A DNA stretch of 64,000 nt from assembly GCF_019393635.1 (NCBI RefSeq), contig NC_057863.1:644649306-644713305 (forward strand), in the 5' to 3' direction. Source of the stretch: Dromiciops gliroides (Eukaryota > Chordata > Mammalia > Microbiotheria > Microbiotheriidae). Under the pieces are notes generated by a model, which saw nothing but the letters and a program-made list of their open reading frames with translations, made no database searches and was not told the origin of the DNA. Of the stretch, positions 1 to 10,150 are shown piece by piece. Positions within the stretch are counted from its first letter, which is position 1, and each line of letters opens with the position of its first letter. The position numbers and the translations under genes are program-made.

Positions 1-45
1 AAGTCACTTAAACCCCATTGCCCCGCCAAAAAAAAAAAAAAAAAA
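1..45 (+). mobile_element. WSINE1-like SINE, 3' end cut by the window edge
   Basis: Only the last bases of the body (aagtcacttaaaccccattgcc) and the poly-A are inside. Another A run at 80-97 has no body attached. Confidence 0.85.
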
Positions 46-97
46 GAGCACTACCCTGAAACTGAAATTCTCCCAAGCAAAAAAAAAAAAAAAAAAA

Positions 98-539
98 TCA
101 GAGTTTCTAGTGAGTCAACCAACCCATTTCCATGATGAACCTCACTTTGCCCCAGAGACCCATAGAGTCTTTGGCACTATGTTTATACTTCCACCTTGAG
201 TCCTCAATCTCAAGTCATGGGGGAACCTCAAGGTAGCTAGAGGACCTAGAAATAATCCCCTCTGGTAGGTCCTACTTTGCCCATAATTCACAGGAAGGTG
301 ATGGCAAGGTACAGGTTGACTCCAGTCTAGAAAAGCCACTGTTGCCAATGCCGTTACACTTTTTGGCACCATTCCTACAGTTTCCAACTTGGCCCAAGAA
401 CTCCTCACTGATCCATCACTGCTTGAGGTCACTGACATCTCTGTTGACATCTTATTCTCTGGATGAGCCTGGTATGTGTGCCAGTTTTCCCTCCAGAGTA
501 CCGAGTTCAGGTCTCCAGATGTGACCCCTTTCCTGTTTT
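98..539. other. Unrecognised sequence
   Basis: No gene or repeat recognised. The longest open frame (102 codons, minus strand) has no family features. Confidence 0.4.
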
Positions 540-616
540 CCTCTCTCTCTCTCTCTCTCTCTCTCCCTCCCTCCCTCCCTCTCTCTCTTTCTAATTCTCA
601 CTCTGTCTATCTATCT
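540..616 (+). repeat. Pyrimidine microsatellite (CT)n/(CCCT)n
   Basis: ctctctct runs into ccctccct and then tctatc units. Confidence 0.9.
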
Positions 617-2140
617 TTCCTGTTGTCTCTGCTTTCCCTTTTAACAGCCAAGTCTAAATTCAAGTCCTTAGGCCAGGAGTATAAACCAACAAGGTCAAAA
701 AAGAAAGGTGAGGAATTAATCTAGCCTCACAGGAAAAATTAGATTTACAAAGAAATAAAAAGCAAAATGAACAAACAAACTAAAATTATGCAACGCAATG
801 AATGTGACTCCAAACCTCCAAAAGAAAATTCCAGGAAACCACCAAAAGTAATAGAACAACAGGAAGAAATTTTAGAACAGTTCAAAAGAGAAAATTTTTA
901 AACTGAAAGACGAAAGAATGGACATTTGGAATGAAATCAAGTTGAAAATCAATATGATTCATAATAGGGTAGGAAATATGAACAAATCACAGAGAACCTC
1001 TCTGAAAACATCAGATTTCAAATTCACATTGCAGATGTAGATGAAAATTTGGCAGGATAGTGTCAATGGATGGTAATATTACATAAGTCAAAGAGACTAA
1101 AAAAAAAATAAGTCAAAGAGACTAATATCTTTCAGGATGGGATGAGCAAGCATAATTTGAGCATTAGGGTCCAAAAGAGGGACTTTCTACAAGAAGGAGT
1201 TATTTAAATTACCTCATTATGATAGTACCTAGGACTGTGCCTGGTGTTTTAATTCTTGTTGATTGACTGACTCATTGGTCTTCCAGAAAATCTCTATGAA
1301 TTGAAAAGCCTGAATTCAGAGGGTAAAGAATTATACCAAGAAGTTGTCCAGAACTAATGAAAACGGAGGACAGGATACTGATTGGTAGGATCCACAGATG
1401 GCAAATGGAAAGAAATTTTAACTTTCAATGACCAAGGAATGGAATTGATATTTAACAATTAACAACTAACATGGGCAGAAAAATCATTTCAAATGGCCCG
1501 GGGGTATTTCTTTTCTATAAGAAATTAGATTTTGTAATGGGATATTTCAAAAGCAAAGAAAATCAGGATGTACCCACAGATTAAAGCATTCTTCAAAACT
1601 GAAACTAAACCTTGATGGGAAAAGATAGAATTTCAACAAAAGAGTGTCTTGAGTTATCCCCTCAGAAGAAACCAGAGGTAAGCAGGCTATTTGATATGTG
1701 AACACATACAATGAAAGAAATACAAGAAATATAAGTAAGTATGGTGAACAAAAGAATAAACAATGAAGTCAACTTTCTCATGATTCCAGAATGAGAAGAG
1801 GCTTTTTTTTTTTAATTCCTCCATTGGCTGAGAACCAAGAGAAAACAAAGAGAAATCATATAAGGACAAAAGAATCTGAGGGACTAGAGATGGAAAAGGG
1901 CTAAAATAGTTAGACAATAAGAAAAGATTAGTATCCCATGGACTAAAACCCGCATTTCCTCCCAGGTGAATCTGGAGAAAATGAAGGGAACGGTCAAAAG
2001 TAACACAGAGAAATTCCTTGAGCCGGAAGAGAGAAGACAAAGGACTTGGGGGGAAGCTGGAGATACACCCCGACATAGCCTAGATTTCAAAAAAAGGCTA
2101 AGAGGTCTGCCTTTGGAGCATTGAAGAGTGGAGGGTAAGA
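617..2140. other. Unrecognised A-rich sequence with an L2 fragment
   Basis: About 1.5 kb. An L2 3'-end-like piece (actgtgcctggtg...cttgttgattgac) lies at 1218-1276 on the plus strand. The motif taagtcaaagagacta occurs twice (1085-1100, 1111-1126) around an A run. No coding signal recognised. Confidence 0.35.
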
Positions 2141-2145
2141 ACAAT

Positions 2146-2397
2146 GTTGTTGTTATTCAGTCATCTTTCAGTCAGGTCCAACTCTTTGTGGCCCCATTTG
2201 GGGTTTACTTGACAGAGATACCGGAGTGGTTTGCCATTTCCTTCTCCGGCTGAAAACAAACTGAGACAAACAGGGTTAAGTGATGTGCCCAGGGTCACAC
2301 AGCTAGTAAATGTCTGAGGCCAGATTTGAAATCTCAAAGATCAGTCTTTCTGACTCCAGGCCTGGCACTCTACCCACTGTGCCACCTAGCTGCCCTG
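2146..2397 (-). mobile_element. Mar1-type SINE, full length
   Basis: Reading rightward: the RTE/BovB-like tail (gttgttgttattcagtc, gactcttt, ccccatttggggttt, ctggagtggtttgccatttc), then the CORE/tRNA body ending gccacctagctgcc. Confidence 0.85.
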
Positions 2398-2671
2398 GAG
2401 TAAGAACAATATTGGGAAAGTAAGGGGGGAGGGGGCTCATCCTAAGTGAGATAAAATAAAATAGATTCACATAGGGTGGGATAGAAGGAACAGATGCTTT
2501 AGGTGAGCCCCCTTTTCCAACTGGAAAAATCCATAGGTTCTATATAAACCACAATGACTTTTAGCATAAGATAAGCAGATAGAATTTGAATATCACAATT
2601 CTCCCAGAAAAACATGGTACATGGGAACGCCTGAATAACATGGGAGAGGGAGTAACATGACAACAACAGCC

Positions 2672-2998
2672 ATAGTTAGCATTCACATACTGCTTTAAGG
2701 TTTGAAAAGCACTTTGTCAATATTGCATCATTTGATCTTCTACAACAATCCTGGGAGGTAGGTGCTAATATTATCCCCATCTTACATAGGGGGAAACTGA
2801 GGCAAAGGTTAAGTGACTTGGCCAGGTACACATAGCTGGTAAGCATCTAAGCCCAGATTTGAACTCTTTTTTTTTTTTCTGACTCCAAATTCAGCACTCT
2901 ATCTGCTATGGCACCTAGTGGCTAATAATAACAATAATAAGATTGCAAAACACTCCACAGGCATTATCTCATTTGACACTCACCACAATCCTGCCTAC
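2672..2998 (-). mobile_element. MIR copies, two adjoining
   Basis: First: ggtttgaaaagcacttt, atccccatctt, gaaactgaggc, and the degenerate CORE to cacctagtgg (2925). Second: short piece gcaaaacactccacaggcat to 2998. Confidence 0.7.
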
Positions 2999-3156
2999 AC
3001 CAGGCTGAGCCTCAGGAATTTGCCAATATGTAGCTCTTTCTACCTAAGGCGGACCTCACCTCTAACTTGGAAGAGACTCTTACTCTTTTGGAAGCAAGAG
3101 CTAAGAGCATACTCTTTGATTTGGTTTTGGGGGTTGTTTGTTTTGGGGGGGGTTGG

Positions 3157-3299
3157 GTTTTGTGAGGGGCAATGAGGGTTAAGTGACTTGCCCAGGGTCA
3201 CACAGTTAGTAAGTGTCAAATGTCTAAGGCCACATTTGAACTCAGGTCCTCCTGAATCCAGGACCAGTGCTTTATACACTGCAGTGACACCTAGCTGCC
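3157..3299 (-). mobile_element. WSINE1-like SINE
   Basis: Minus copy with a G-rich remnant of the poly-T end at 3125-3160, then ggcaatgagggttaag to cacctagctgcc. Confidence 0.85.
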
Positions 3300-3536
3300 G
3301 GCAGTTAAAGCTTTAAAAAGCTTCATAAAGGTCCTGGGAGAAAGGACTCTGCTGACTATTGTTCAGCCTCTTCTCTTCCAAAGTCATCAAAGTCCCTCGG
3401 CAAGACAAAAGTCAAAACAACTGGTGATAGTCTATGTCCCAGACCTATTGAGGCTGCAGTCTGGGATCCCTTAGAGTCTGCTCTGGAGCAAGACCTCAGG
3501 CACTTAGAGGATGAGGCATGGATAGGAAACCCCCTT

Positions 3537-3902
3537 GAAAATAGCCCCTCCAAAAAAATTTTAAAAAAAAGAACTGCGGAGTATAGATGCTAAATGAAAC
3601 ATACTATTTCTTTTGTTTTTGATGCTGTTGTTTTTTTTCTATTTTGAGGTTTTCCATCATTGCTCTGATTTTTTTCTCTTATAACATGACTAATGCAGAA
3701 ATAGGATTAATGTTATTATGTGTGTGTGTATATATATATAACCTATATCAGATTACCTGCTGTCTAGGGGAGGGGGGAGGGAGGGAGAAAAATCTGAACT
3801 TGTAAAGCTTGTATAAAGAAAAGTTGAGAACTATCTTTACATGTAACGGGAAAAAAATAAAATACTTTATTAATTTTAAAAAAAAAGAAAATAGCCCCTC
3901 CA
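3537..3902 (+). mobile_element. L1 3' UTR insertion with 15 bp target duplication
   Basis: The element is 3552-3887, only the last part of a marsupial L1 3' UTR (cataacatgactaatgcag, acctatatcagattacc, gggagggagaaaaa, poly-A). gaaaatagcccctcc flanks it at 3537-3551 and 3888-3902. Confidence 0.88.
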
Positions 3903-4379
3903 TTTGGGGGCAATAGAGAGCATGTAATGGATGACTTCTATTTTTTTAGTAAAGTAGAGAGAGAGGAAGGGGAAAAGAGAAGTATGGAATGAAATACAAA
4001 GTCGTCTTTGGGGCACAAGCTGGCTCCATCGCACCTTTCCAGGCTAATTACACATGAATCCCATTTATGCACCCTAAGGTCTAGCCCAACCAGTACTCAA
4101 CTGTTCTTCACATGTGATACTCTATCCCCCATCACTGTGTCTTTGCCCAGGCTGTTCTTCATGCCTGGATTGCCCTCCCTCTTCACTTCTATCCCCTACT
4201 TCCTTGCAAAGCTGAACTCAAATGCCACCTTCTGCATGAAGCCTGTCCTCCTCCCCTCAGCTACCACTGCCTTTTTCCCCAAAATTATTTAATTTGTATA
4301 TACTTACATGATTGGCCAGTCCCTATCACTCCCCTCCCCTCCCCAAATAAAATATAAACTTCTTAAGGGAAAGGACTGT

Positions 4380-4540
4380 TTCATTAGAGTAGGAAGAATA
4401 CTGTGGTCAGAGGCTCAACTCTCAGCTCCAAAGCTTGTGTAACTTGGTAAGTCACTTAATCTTTCTGGGCCTCAGTTTCCTCATCTGTAAAATGAGGGGG
4501 TTGGAGTAGATGACTTTCTAGCTCTTAGTCTGTGAAAATG
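4380..4540 (+). mobile_element. MIR
   Basis: gtaagtcacttaatctttctgggcctcagtttcctcatctgtaaaatg is the MIR 3' half. A WSINE1-like SINE landed at its end. Confidence 0.75.
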
Positions 4541-4549
4541 TAACTAGTG

Positions 4550-4702
4550 GGGGCGGCTAGGTGGCACAGTGGATAAAGCACCAGCCCTGGATTCAGAAGT
4601 ACCTGAGTTCAAATCCAGCTTCAGACACTTGACACTTACTAGCTGTGTGACCCTGGGCAAGTCACTTAACCCTCATTGCCCCATCAAAAAAAAAAAAGAA
4701 AA
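4550..4702 (+). mobile_element. WSINE1-like SINE
   Basis: Target duplication gaaaatgtaac(t/c)agtg starts at 4534 and again at 4703. Carries the cacttgacactt/ccctcattgcccc variant. Confidence 0.92.
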
Positions 4703-5058
4703 GAAAATGTAACCAGTGCTTCTTAAATGTCTTATTTATACACTGACAGGAGAGATTGAGTAGACAAAGGATTTGAAACAATCCCTTTGGGGAGACCAAT
4801 AGAAAATTCGATCAGGAAAGCATAAATAGGTGAGGCAGGGCAGTGACAAAAAGGCTGTACTTGGAACAAAGGAGAGCAGGGGTTCAAAGCATACCTCTAA
4901 CACCATCTGTGTGCCTTGCACTGCTCACCTAACCTCATCTGTAAGAAGAGGCAGTAGGACACACCGACTTCTCAGGTCCCTTCCAGCATATGATCATCCC
5001 ATATTAAGGACCTCGTCAAACTCAGAGAATATAAATGTGGGATGGACCAAGAGTTTAC

Positions 5059-5180
5059 AATACAGTGGATAAAGCACCGGCCCTGGATTCAGGAGGACCT
5101 GAGTTCAAATCCGGCCTCAGACACTTGACACTTACTAGTTGTGTGACCCTCATTGCCCCACCAAAAAAAAGAGAGAGAGA
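5059..5180 (+). mobile_element. WSINE1-like SINE, 5' truncated and internally deleted
   Basis: Starts at cagtggataaagc; the stretch gggcaagtcacttaa is missing. The short repeat agagttta flanks it (5051-5058, 5180-5187). Confidence 0.8.
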
Positions 5181-5196
5181 GTTTATGATAGGCTGA

Positions 5197-5550
5197 GTTA
5201 GTCAACAAGTATTTATGAGGTGCCTACTGTGATAATAGAACTCCCTCTGATGGTGATCTACAGTCGAGCAATAAAGGAGGAAAAAAGAAGGCAGATGGCG
5301 GGTGTGACCCAAGGCTGAGAATTGACAGGGTAAGAATGGCAGAGGTAGAATGAACAGAGGGGTGGGGCAAGAGATTAAGGATGGAGAACAAGACTTGGCT
5401 GAACCAGTAGCAGGATAGATCAAACCTGGGAAAAAAGAGAAGTAAGCCAGGGCAGGGAACAACAATATTTTATAGGTAGGAGGCTAATGCCAAATATGTT
5501 CATTATATTTAGAAAAAGAAAAGAGACACTTGAATGCTAACAGTTGGTGA
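5197..5550. other. L2 fragment and unrecognised sequence
   Basis: 5197-5230 is a minus-strand L2 3' end (caacaagtatttatgaggtgcctactgtg). 5228-5290 matches 7070-7140 at roughly 80% and is a small unnamed dispersed repeat. The rest is unrecognised. Confidence 0.5.
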
Positions 5551-5554
5551 CATA

Positions 5555-5795
5555 GTTAATATAATCTACATAAATGTTTGTAAAGCACTTTACATATAAT
5601 TTACTCATTTAAACCTCATAACAACCTTTTGAAATAGGTTGCTATCATCATCATTCCCATTTTGGAGATAACTGGGGCACAGAGAGGTTGAGCAACTTAT
5701 CTAGAGTCACACAGCTAGTGTCTGAAATGAGATTTGAACTCAGGTGCTCCTGCTTCTTAAGTCCTGCAGTCTATTCACTGTGCCACCTAGTTCTG
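5555..5795 (-). mobile_element. MIR
   Basis: gtaaagcactttacat, cattttggagataact, gcacagagaggttgagcaac, gtcacacagctagtg, ending tgccacctag. Confidence 0.75.
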
Positions 5796-6016
5796 TACTA
5801 TATTCAAAAGCTTCGTCAGCCTGTTATTTCCTCTATTCCAGGAGCTGCTCTGACATTCTAACGTCCCTTCCAGTCCCAATATACTCCATTCTAAGGTTCC
5901 CAGCAGCCTCTCTCTCTCTTCTACCTCTAGCATTCAATTCGGGGGGAATCCAGATTTATAACTACATTGATGTAGGAAATTCCCAGTGAGGAAAAGTCCT
6001 CTCCCAAAGCAAATTA

Positions 6017-6169
6017 GGGGGGCAGCTAGGTGGTGCAGTGGATAGAGCACTGGGTCTAGAGTCAGGAGGACCCGAGTTCAAATCCAGCCTCAGACACTTA
6101 ACATTTACTAGCTGTGTGACCCTGGGCAAGTCACTTGACCCCAATTGCCCCACCAAAAAAAAAAAAAAG
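6017..6169 (+). mobile_element. WSINE1-like SINE
   Basis: Full body, short flanking repeat aaattag on both sides. Confidence 0.92.
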
Positions 6170-6204
6170 TAAATTAGCAACTATTCTCCAATATATCTAG
6201 ATTG

Positions 6205-6395
6205 TCTATGTAGAGAGATAGAGATAAATATTTGTAGAGAGATAGAGATAAATATAGATAGATTTAGTAGTAGTCTTAGAAAGAGTTGCTCGGGGTCATA
6301 CAGACAATATGCCTCAGAGATGGGACTTGAACCCAGGTCTTCCTGTCTCTAAGGCTCTCTGTACTGTAGGGTTCACTGTACCACACTGCCTTTCA
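6205..6395. repeat. Tandem GATA-rich duplication and MIR fragment
   Basis: gagagatagagataaatat is duplicated within 6210-6257. 6270-6395 is a minus MIR (ggggtcatacagacaat, gggacttgaacccaggtc). Confidence 0.65.
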
Positions 6396-6487
6396 TGATT
6401 CTTTTATAAAGTTGCTTATCTTTGAAACAGAAGGAAGAAAAGAGAGCTTAACTAAGTGGTTCCAGCCATACTTGGGTAGGGCAGAAA

Positions 6488-6604
6488 GGGGGCAGGTAGA
6501 TTGGTGGCACAGTGGATAGAGTGCTCAATTTGGTGTCAGGAAGACCTGAGTTCATATCCTGCCTTAGACACTAGCTATGACTCTGAGCCACTTAACCTCT
6601 TAAA
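6488..6604 (+). mobile_element. Diverged tRNA-headed SINE
   Basis: An older copy: ggtggcacagtggatagagtg, then gacctgagttcatatcctgcc, ending gccacttaacctctt. Confidence 0.75.
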
Positions 6605-6614
6605 AAATGATGGT

Positions 6615-6768
6615 GGGACAGCTAGGTGGCGTAGTGGATAGAGCACCGGCCCTGGAGTCAGGAGGACCTGAGTTCAAATTCGGCCTCAGACACTTAACAC
6701 TTACTAGCTGTGTGACCCTGGGCAAGTCACTTAACCCCAATTGCCTCACTAAAAAAAAAAAAAAAAAA
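6615..6768 (+). mobile_element. WSINE1-like SINE
   Basis: Inserted in the tail of the preceding SINE. Carries the cttaacactt/ccccaattgcctcac variant with an 18 nt A tail. Confidence 0.92.
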
Positions 6769-6778
6769 GATGGTGAAG

Positions 6779-6817
<39 letters not shown>

Positions 6818-7036
6818 CATACATACATAAACACACATACATACATACACACATACATACATACACACATGCATGCATACACACATGCATGCATACATAC
6901 ATATATAACCTATATCAGATTACCTGCTGTCTAGGGGGGGGAAGGGAGGAGAGGGAGGGAGAAAAATTGGAAATTGGAAATCTTATATAAACAAATGTTG
7001 AAAACAACAAAAAAATGTTTTAAATGATGGTGAAGC
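6769..7036 (+). mobile_element. L1 3' end with an expanded internal microsatellite
   Basis: The element is 6780-7025, flanked by gatggtgaagc (6769-6779, 7026-7036). (TA)n then (CATA)n/(CA)n fills 6781-6905, followed by the L1 signature acctatatcagattacc. The short ta/tg run of the L1 3' UTR has apparently grown to about 125 bp. Confidence 0.85.
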
Positions 7037-7069
7037 AGTCAAGCTGAGGCTATAAATGTGGGGAGGCCC

Positions 7070-7140
7070 TAGTCAGAACAGTGACAGAACTCCCTCTGGT
7101 GGTGATCTATGGTCAAGGAATAGGGGAGGAAAAACGAAGG
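7070..7140. repeat. Small dispersed repeat holding a CTCF-like core
   Basis: gaactccctctggtggtgatct and flanks recur at 5228-5290. The core ctccctctggtgg resembles the reverse CTCF core. Confidence 0.4.
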
Positions 7141-7419
7141 TAGGATTTTCTTAGAGATGAGAAATCTGATGCCCAGAAAGGTTAAGTAACTTACCTGGTC
7201 ACACAGGTAGTAGTAACACTTAACTTCTGTCTGCCTCTGTTTCCTCAACTGTAAATATCTACCTCCCAGAGTTGTGAGCATCAAATGAGTTGACATATGT
7301 AAGGAGTTTTGCTAGCTATTATCTAGGGTAGGATCTGGGACAGGAGGGAGAATGAGGTGAAAAGATCCTGGTTGGGATCACCTGAGTAGTGACAGCCCCT
7401 CAAAACTCAGAGATAAAAA

Positions 7420-7572
7420 GGGCAGCTAGGTGGCACAGTGGATAAAACACTGGCCCTGGATTCAGGAGGACCTGAGTTCGAATCTGACCTAAGACACTTG
7501 ACACTTACTGGCTGTGTGACCCTGGGCAAGTCACTTAACCCTCGTTGCCCTGCCAAAAAAAAAAAAAAAAAA
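7420..7572 (+). mobile_element. WSINE1-like SINE
   Basis: ggattcagg/cacttgacactt variant with an 18 nt A tail. Confidence 0.92.
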
Positions 7573-7704
7573 CACCTCAGAGCTATGCCCATATGTCCCC
7601 CTTCTTTTTTCATTATGTTTCAAGGAAGATGGATTTGCAGGGGGAAGATGGTGAGGAAAATGTCTGGTGGGATTCAAGTTGGAGAGATTAGATTCTCCCG
7701 ATCA

Positions 7705-7835
7705 ATGGGAATTGATAGGAACAAAGCTCTGGGGCTGGAGGAGATCTCAGAAACCATCTTGTCCTCACTTAACAGAAGTCTCAAGTTAGGTGGCTTTTTG
7801 CCCAAGGTCACCCAGGAGTGGGATTTGAACCCCAA
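7705..7835 (-). mobile_element. MIR
   Basis: cccaaggtcacccaggagtg and ggatttgaacccc, preceded by degenerate MIR sequence. Confidence 0.6.
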
Positions 7836-7899
7836 TTTTATTTTTAGGCACAAATTATTTCATTATTGAGATATTTGTGACAATTTCACCTTTTCTTTT

Positions 7900-8250
7900 T
7901 AAAAATATTTTCATTTTCTTTTAAAAAATATTTTCTTTTCCCCAGTTACATGTAAAAATGAGTTTTAACATTCATTTTTTTTTATTTTGAATTCCAAATT
8001 TTCTCTTTACCTCCCTCACTTCCGCCCTCCCTGAGACAGTGATTTCACATACATTGGACATATACATTCATACATTGGACCTCAATTTTAAAAGGGAGAA
8101 TCGACATTTTGTGTATCTTTCTTCTCTCTTTTCTCTTTTCCTCCTTCTCCTTTTCTTCTCCACCTTCATGAGATGTCATACCCTTCAAGTAGGCATTCTG
8201 TCCAAAGGAATATAAATTCTGATTGCTTATACTTCCCAAGATATCTTAGG
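7900..8250 (-). mobile_element. L1 3' end, diverged
   Basis: ccagttacatgtaaaaatgag, ttttaacattcattttt, ccaaattttctc and cctccctcac follow the minus strand of the L1 3' UTR. The right edge is unclear. Confidence 0.55.
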
Positions 8251-8267
8251 CTTGGGGGCTAGACTTT

Positions 8268-8268
<1 letters not shown>

Positions 8269-8311
<43 letters not shown>
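8269..8311 (+). repeat. (AC)n microsatellite
   Basis: About 20 near-perfect ac units. Confidence 0.95.
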
Positions 8312-8312
<1 letters not shown>

Positions 8313-8449
8313 ATTTATTCTTTTTTTCTTCAAAAAACTGGGACAATTAATTATTTTGCCTCGTGTAGTTATCATTTCTGATTTCTTGAAATATAGTTTT
8401 GATAAAGCCCATTGGAAATCAATGTAACTCCTTGACAATACCTTTAAAC

Positions 8450-9103
8450 CCAAATCACTCTGGTTCTCACTGATTGGCCAATAAGCCCAAGCCTCACTTG
8501 CTCATTGTTTGGGCTCAGAGTGGATTTAAGTAGCAATTGTTTCTATTCTGGCCAGAAACTCTGAGGGTCTTTCCCTCAGATTGATTCTTTGGGGGTTTTT
8601 TGTTTGTTTGTTTTAATTTTTAATTTTTTTTTTTTGGTGAGGTAATTGGGTTAAGTGACTTGCCAAGGGTCACACAGCTAGTAAGTGTCAAGTGTCTGAG
8701 ACCAGATTTGAACTCAGGTCCTCCTGACTCCAGGGCCAGTGCTCTATCCACTGCGCTACCTAGCTGCCCCCAGATTGATTCTTTTGTAAAGGCAAACTAG
8801 GCCACCTTTTGCCTCAGTTCTTGCCTAGCCTTTATTCACTGAATGGGAGTTGTCTCAGACAAACTGAGACCTGGAAAGACCTTAGCTTAAAAAGGCCAAG
8901 GTCTTCCACTGCATCTGGGACCATCACCAGTCATCCTGACCTATGTCTTTCCACTGGATTCTGATGACTCTGGAGGAGAGAATGGGGCTGATGACTTTGT
9001 ACAGCCCTGTCTCACTTAAATCCAATTCACTTGCAAGTCAAGACATCACCCTGCTGATGTCATTAGTCCTCTTCTAGAACAAAGGATGAACAACAACAAT
9101 ACA
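8450..9103 (+). mobile_element. RTE-tailed nonautonomous repeat, interrupted by a SINE
   Basis: Ends in the RTE-type tail aaaggatgaacaacaacaa. Body landmarks: ggccaaggtcttccactgc, atcctgacctatgtctttcc, gtcaagacatcaccctgctg. The reverse copy at 32055-32520 shares them. The left edge is uncertain. Confidence 0.65.
8577..8784 (-). mobile_element. WSINE1-like SINE with 14 bp target duplication
   Basis: SINE 8591-8770; cagattgattcttt at 8577-8590 and 8771-8784. Confidence 0.93.
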
Positions 9104-9115
9104 CAATCTTCTGTA

Positions 9116-10150
9116 TGAGCAACCAGGTGTCACAATAGATAGAGAACTAGACCTACAGACTACCAGAAAACAACTCCTGGAGCAGCAGAACCCACAAAAA
9201 GACGGCTGAGATTTTTTCCAGCTAAAGACACCCTGGAAGTTCGGCAGAGGGGGGAGCCTGGCTGGGAGTGGAGTCCAGCCCTGAGATCACACCAACACAG
9301 ATATAGCCCCAGGCAGGCTGCACCAGAGAAACTTACCCCCAAGCCTCCAAATCAGCTGCAGTGCCGGCATCTTCTGAAACTAAGCTCATGGTCTGGTGAG
9401 AGGGCTGAACAGCTGGTCGGGGTGGGGAGGAGTCTACAGGGGTGTATGCAGGAGCTAAGGGGGAATTTGGATATCCTATCCCAGTGGGGAACCAGGAAGA
9501 AACCTTGAGTCCTGGCAGCCCAGGTTGGGTAGAGGTATAGGCTCGTTGGAGCTAGCAACCATGGCACATAAAGTTTTGCTGCCTGATTGATTGGCAAGTT
9601 GGCCTGGGGTTATCTACAGACCAGAGAAAGGGCCAGGTGAGTGAAGGAACTGCCCCTTATTAAATCATAACACCTGGGACCCCCTGAAGCTTGGGACAGT
9701 ATATCCTGGAAGCAGGACCCTACACTAAGAAGGAGTTAAAAGTCAAGTAAAAGATGGCCAGGATGAGCAGGCAGAGAAAATTGCAAACCATAGAAAGCTT
9801 CTTTAGTGACAAGAAAGATTGAGGTGCACCCTCAGAAGAGGATAGCAATATCAGGGCCCCTACATCTAAAGCTTCCAAGAAAAATATGAGTTGGTCTCAG
9901 ACAATAGAGGTGCTCAAAAAAGGACTTTGAAAATAAAGTCAGAGAGGTAGAGGAAAAAATGGAAAGAAAACTAGACCTACAGGCAAGAAGATCCAAGTTC
10001 AAATTCTCCCTTGGATACTTACTAGCTAGGTGACCCTAGGCAAGTCACTTAACCCTTGTCTGCCTCAATTTCTTCGTCTGTAAAATGCAGGTATAATAGT
10101 TCAAAGCATTAATGCACATATTACATAATATAAATGGTGGGTATTATTAT
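9116..10150 (+). mobile_element. CORE-SINE split by an L1 insertion
   Basis: The left part (9116-9158, gtgtcacaatagatagagaac) and right part (9983-10150: gttcaaattctccc, cttactagctaggtgaccc, gtctgcctcaatttc) belong to one old SINE. Confidence 0.7.
9145..9982 (+). mobile_element. L1 5' end only, flanked by 14 bp target duplication
   Basis: The element (9159-9968) looks like an L1 5' UTR followed by the start of ORF1 (from about 9752: MARMSRQRKLQTIESFFSDK), with no ORF2 or 3' UTR. aactagacctacag flanks it at 9145-9158 and 9969-9982. AATAAA at 9932-9937 lies shortly before the A-rich right end. This fits reinsertion of an L1 RNA that was polyadenylated early. The ORF1 identification is from memory of marsupial L1. 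Confidence 0.65.

Noticed and set aside
1085-1126. Direct repeat taagtcaaagagacta around an A run as a retroposon scar
   Set aside because: Only A bases lie between the copies, so slippage or a small tandem duplication is equally likely.
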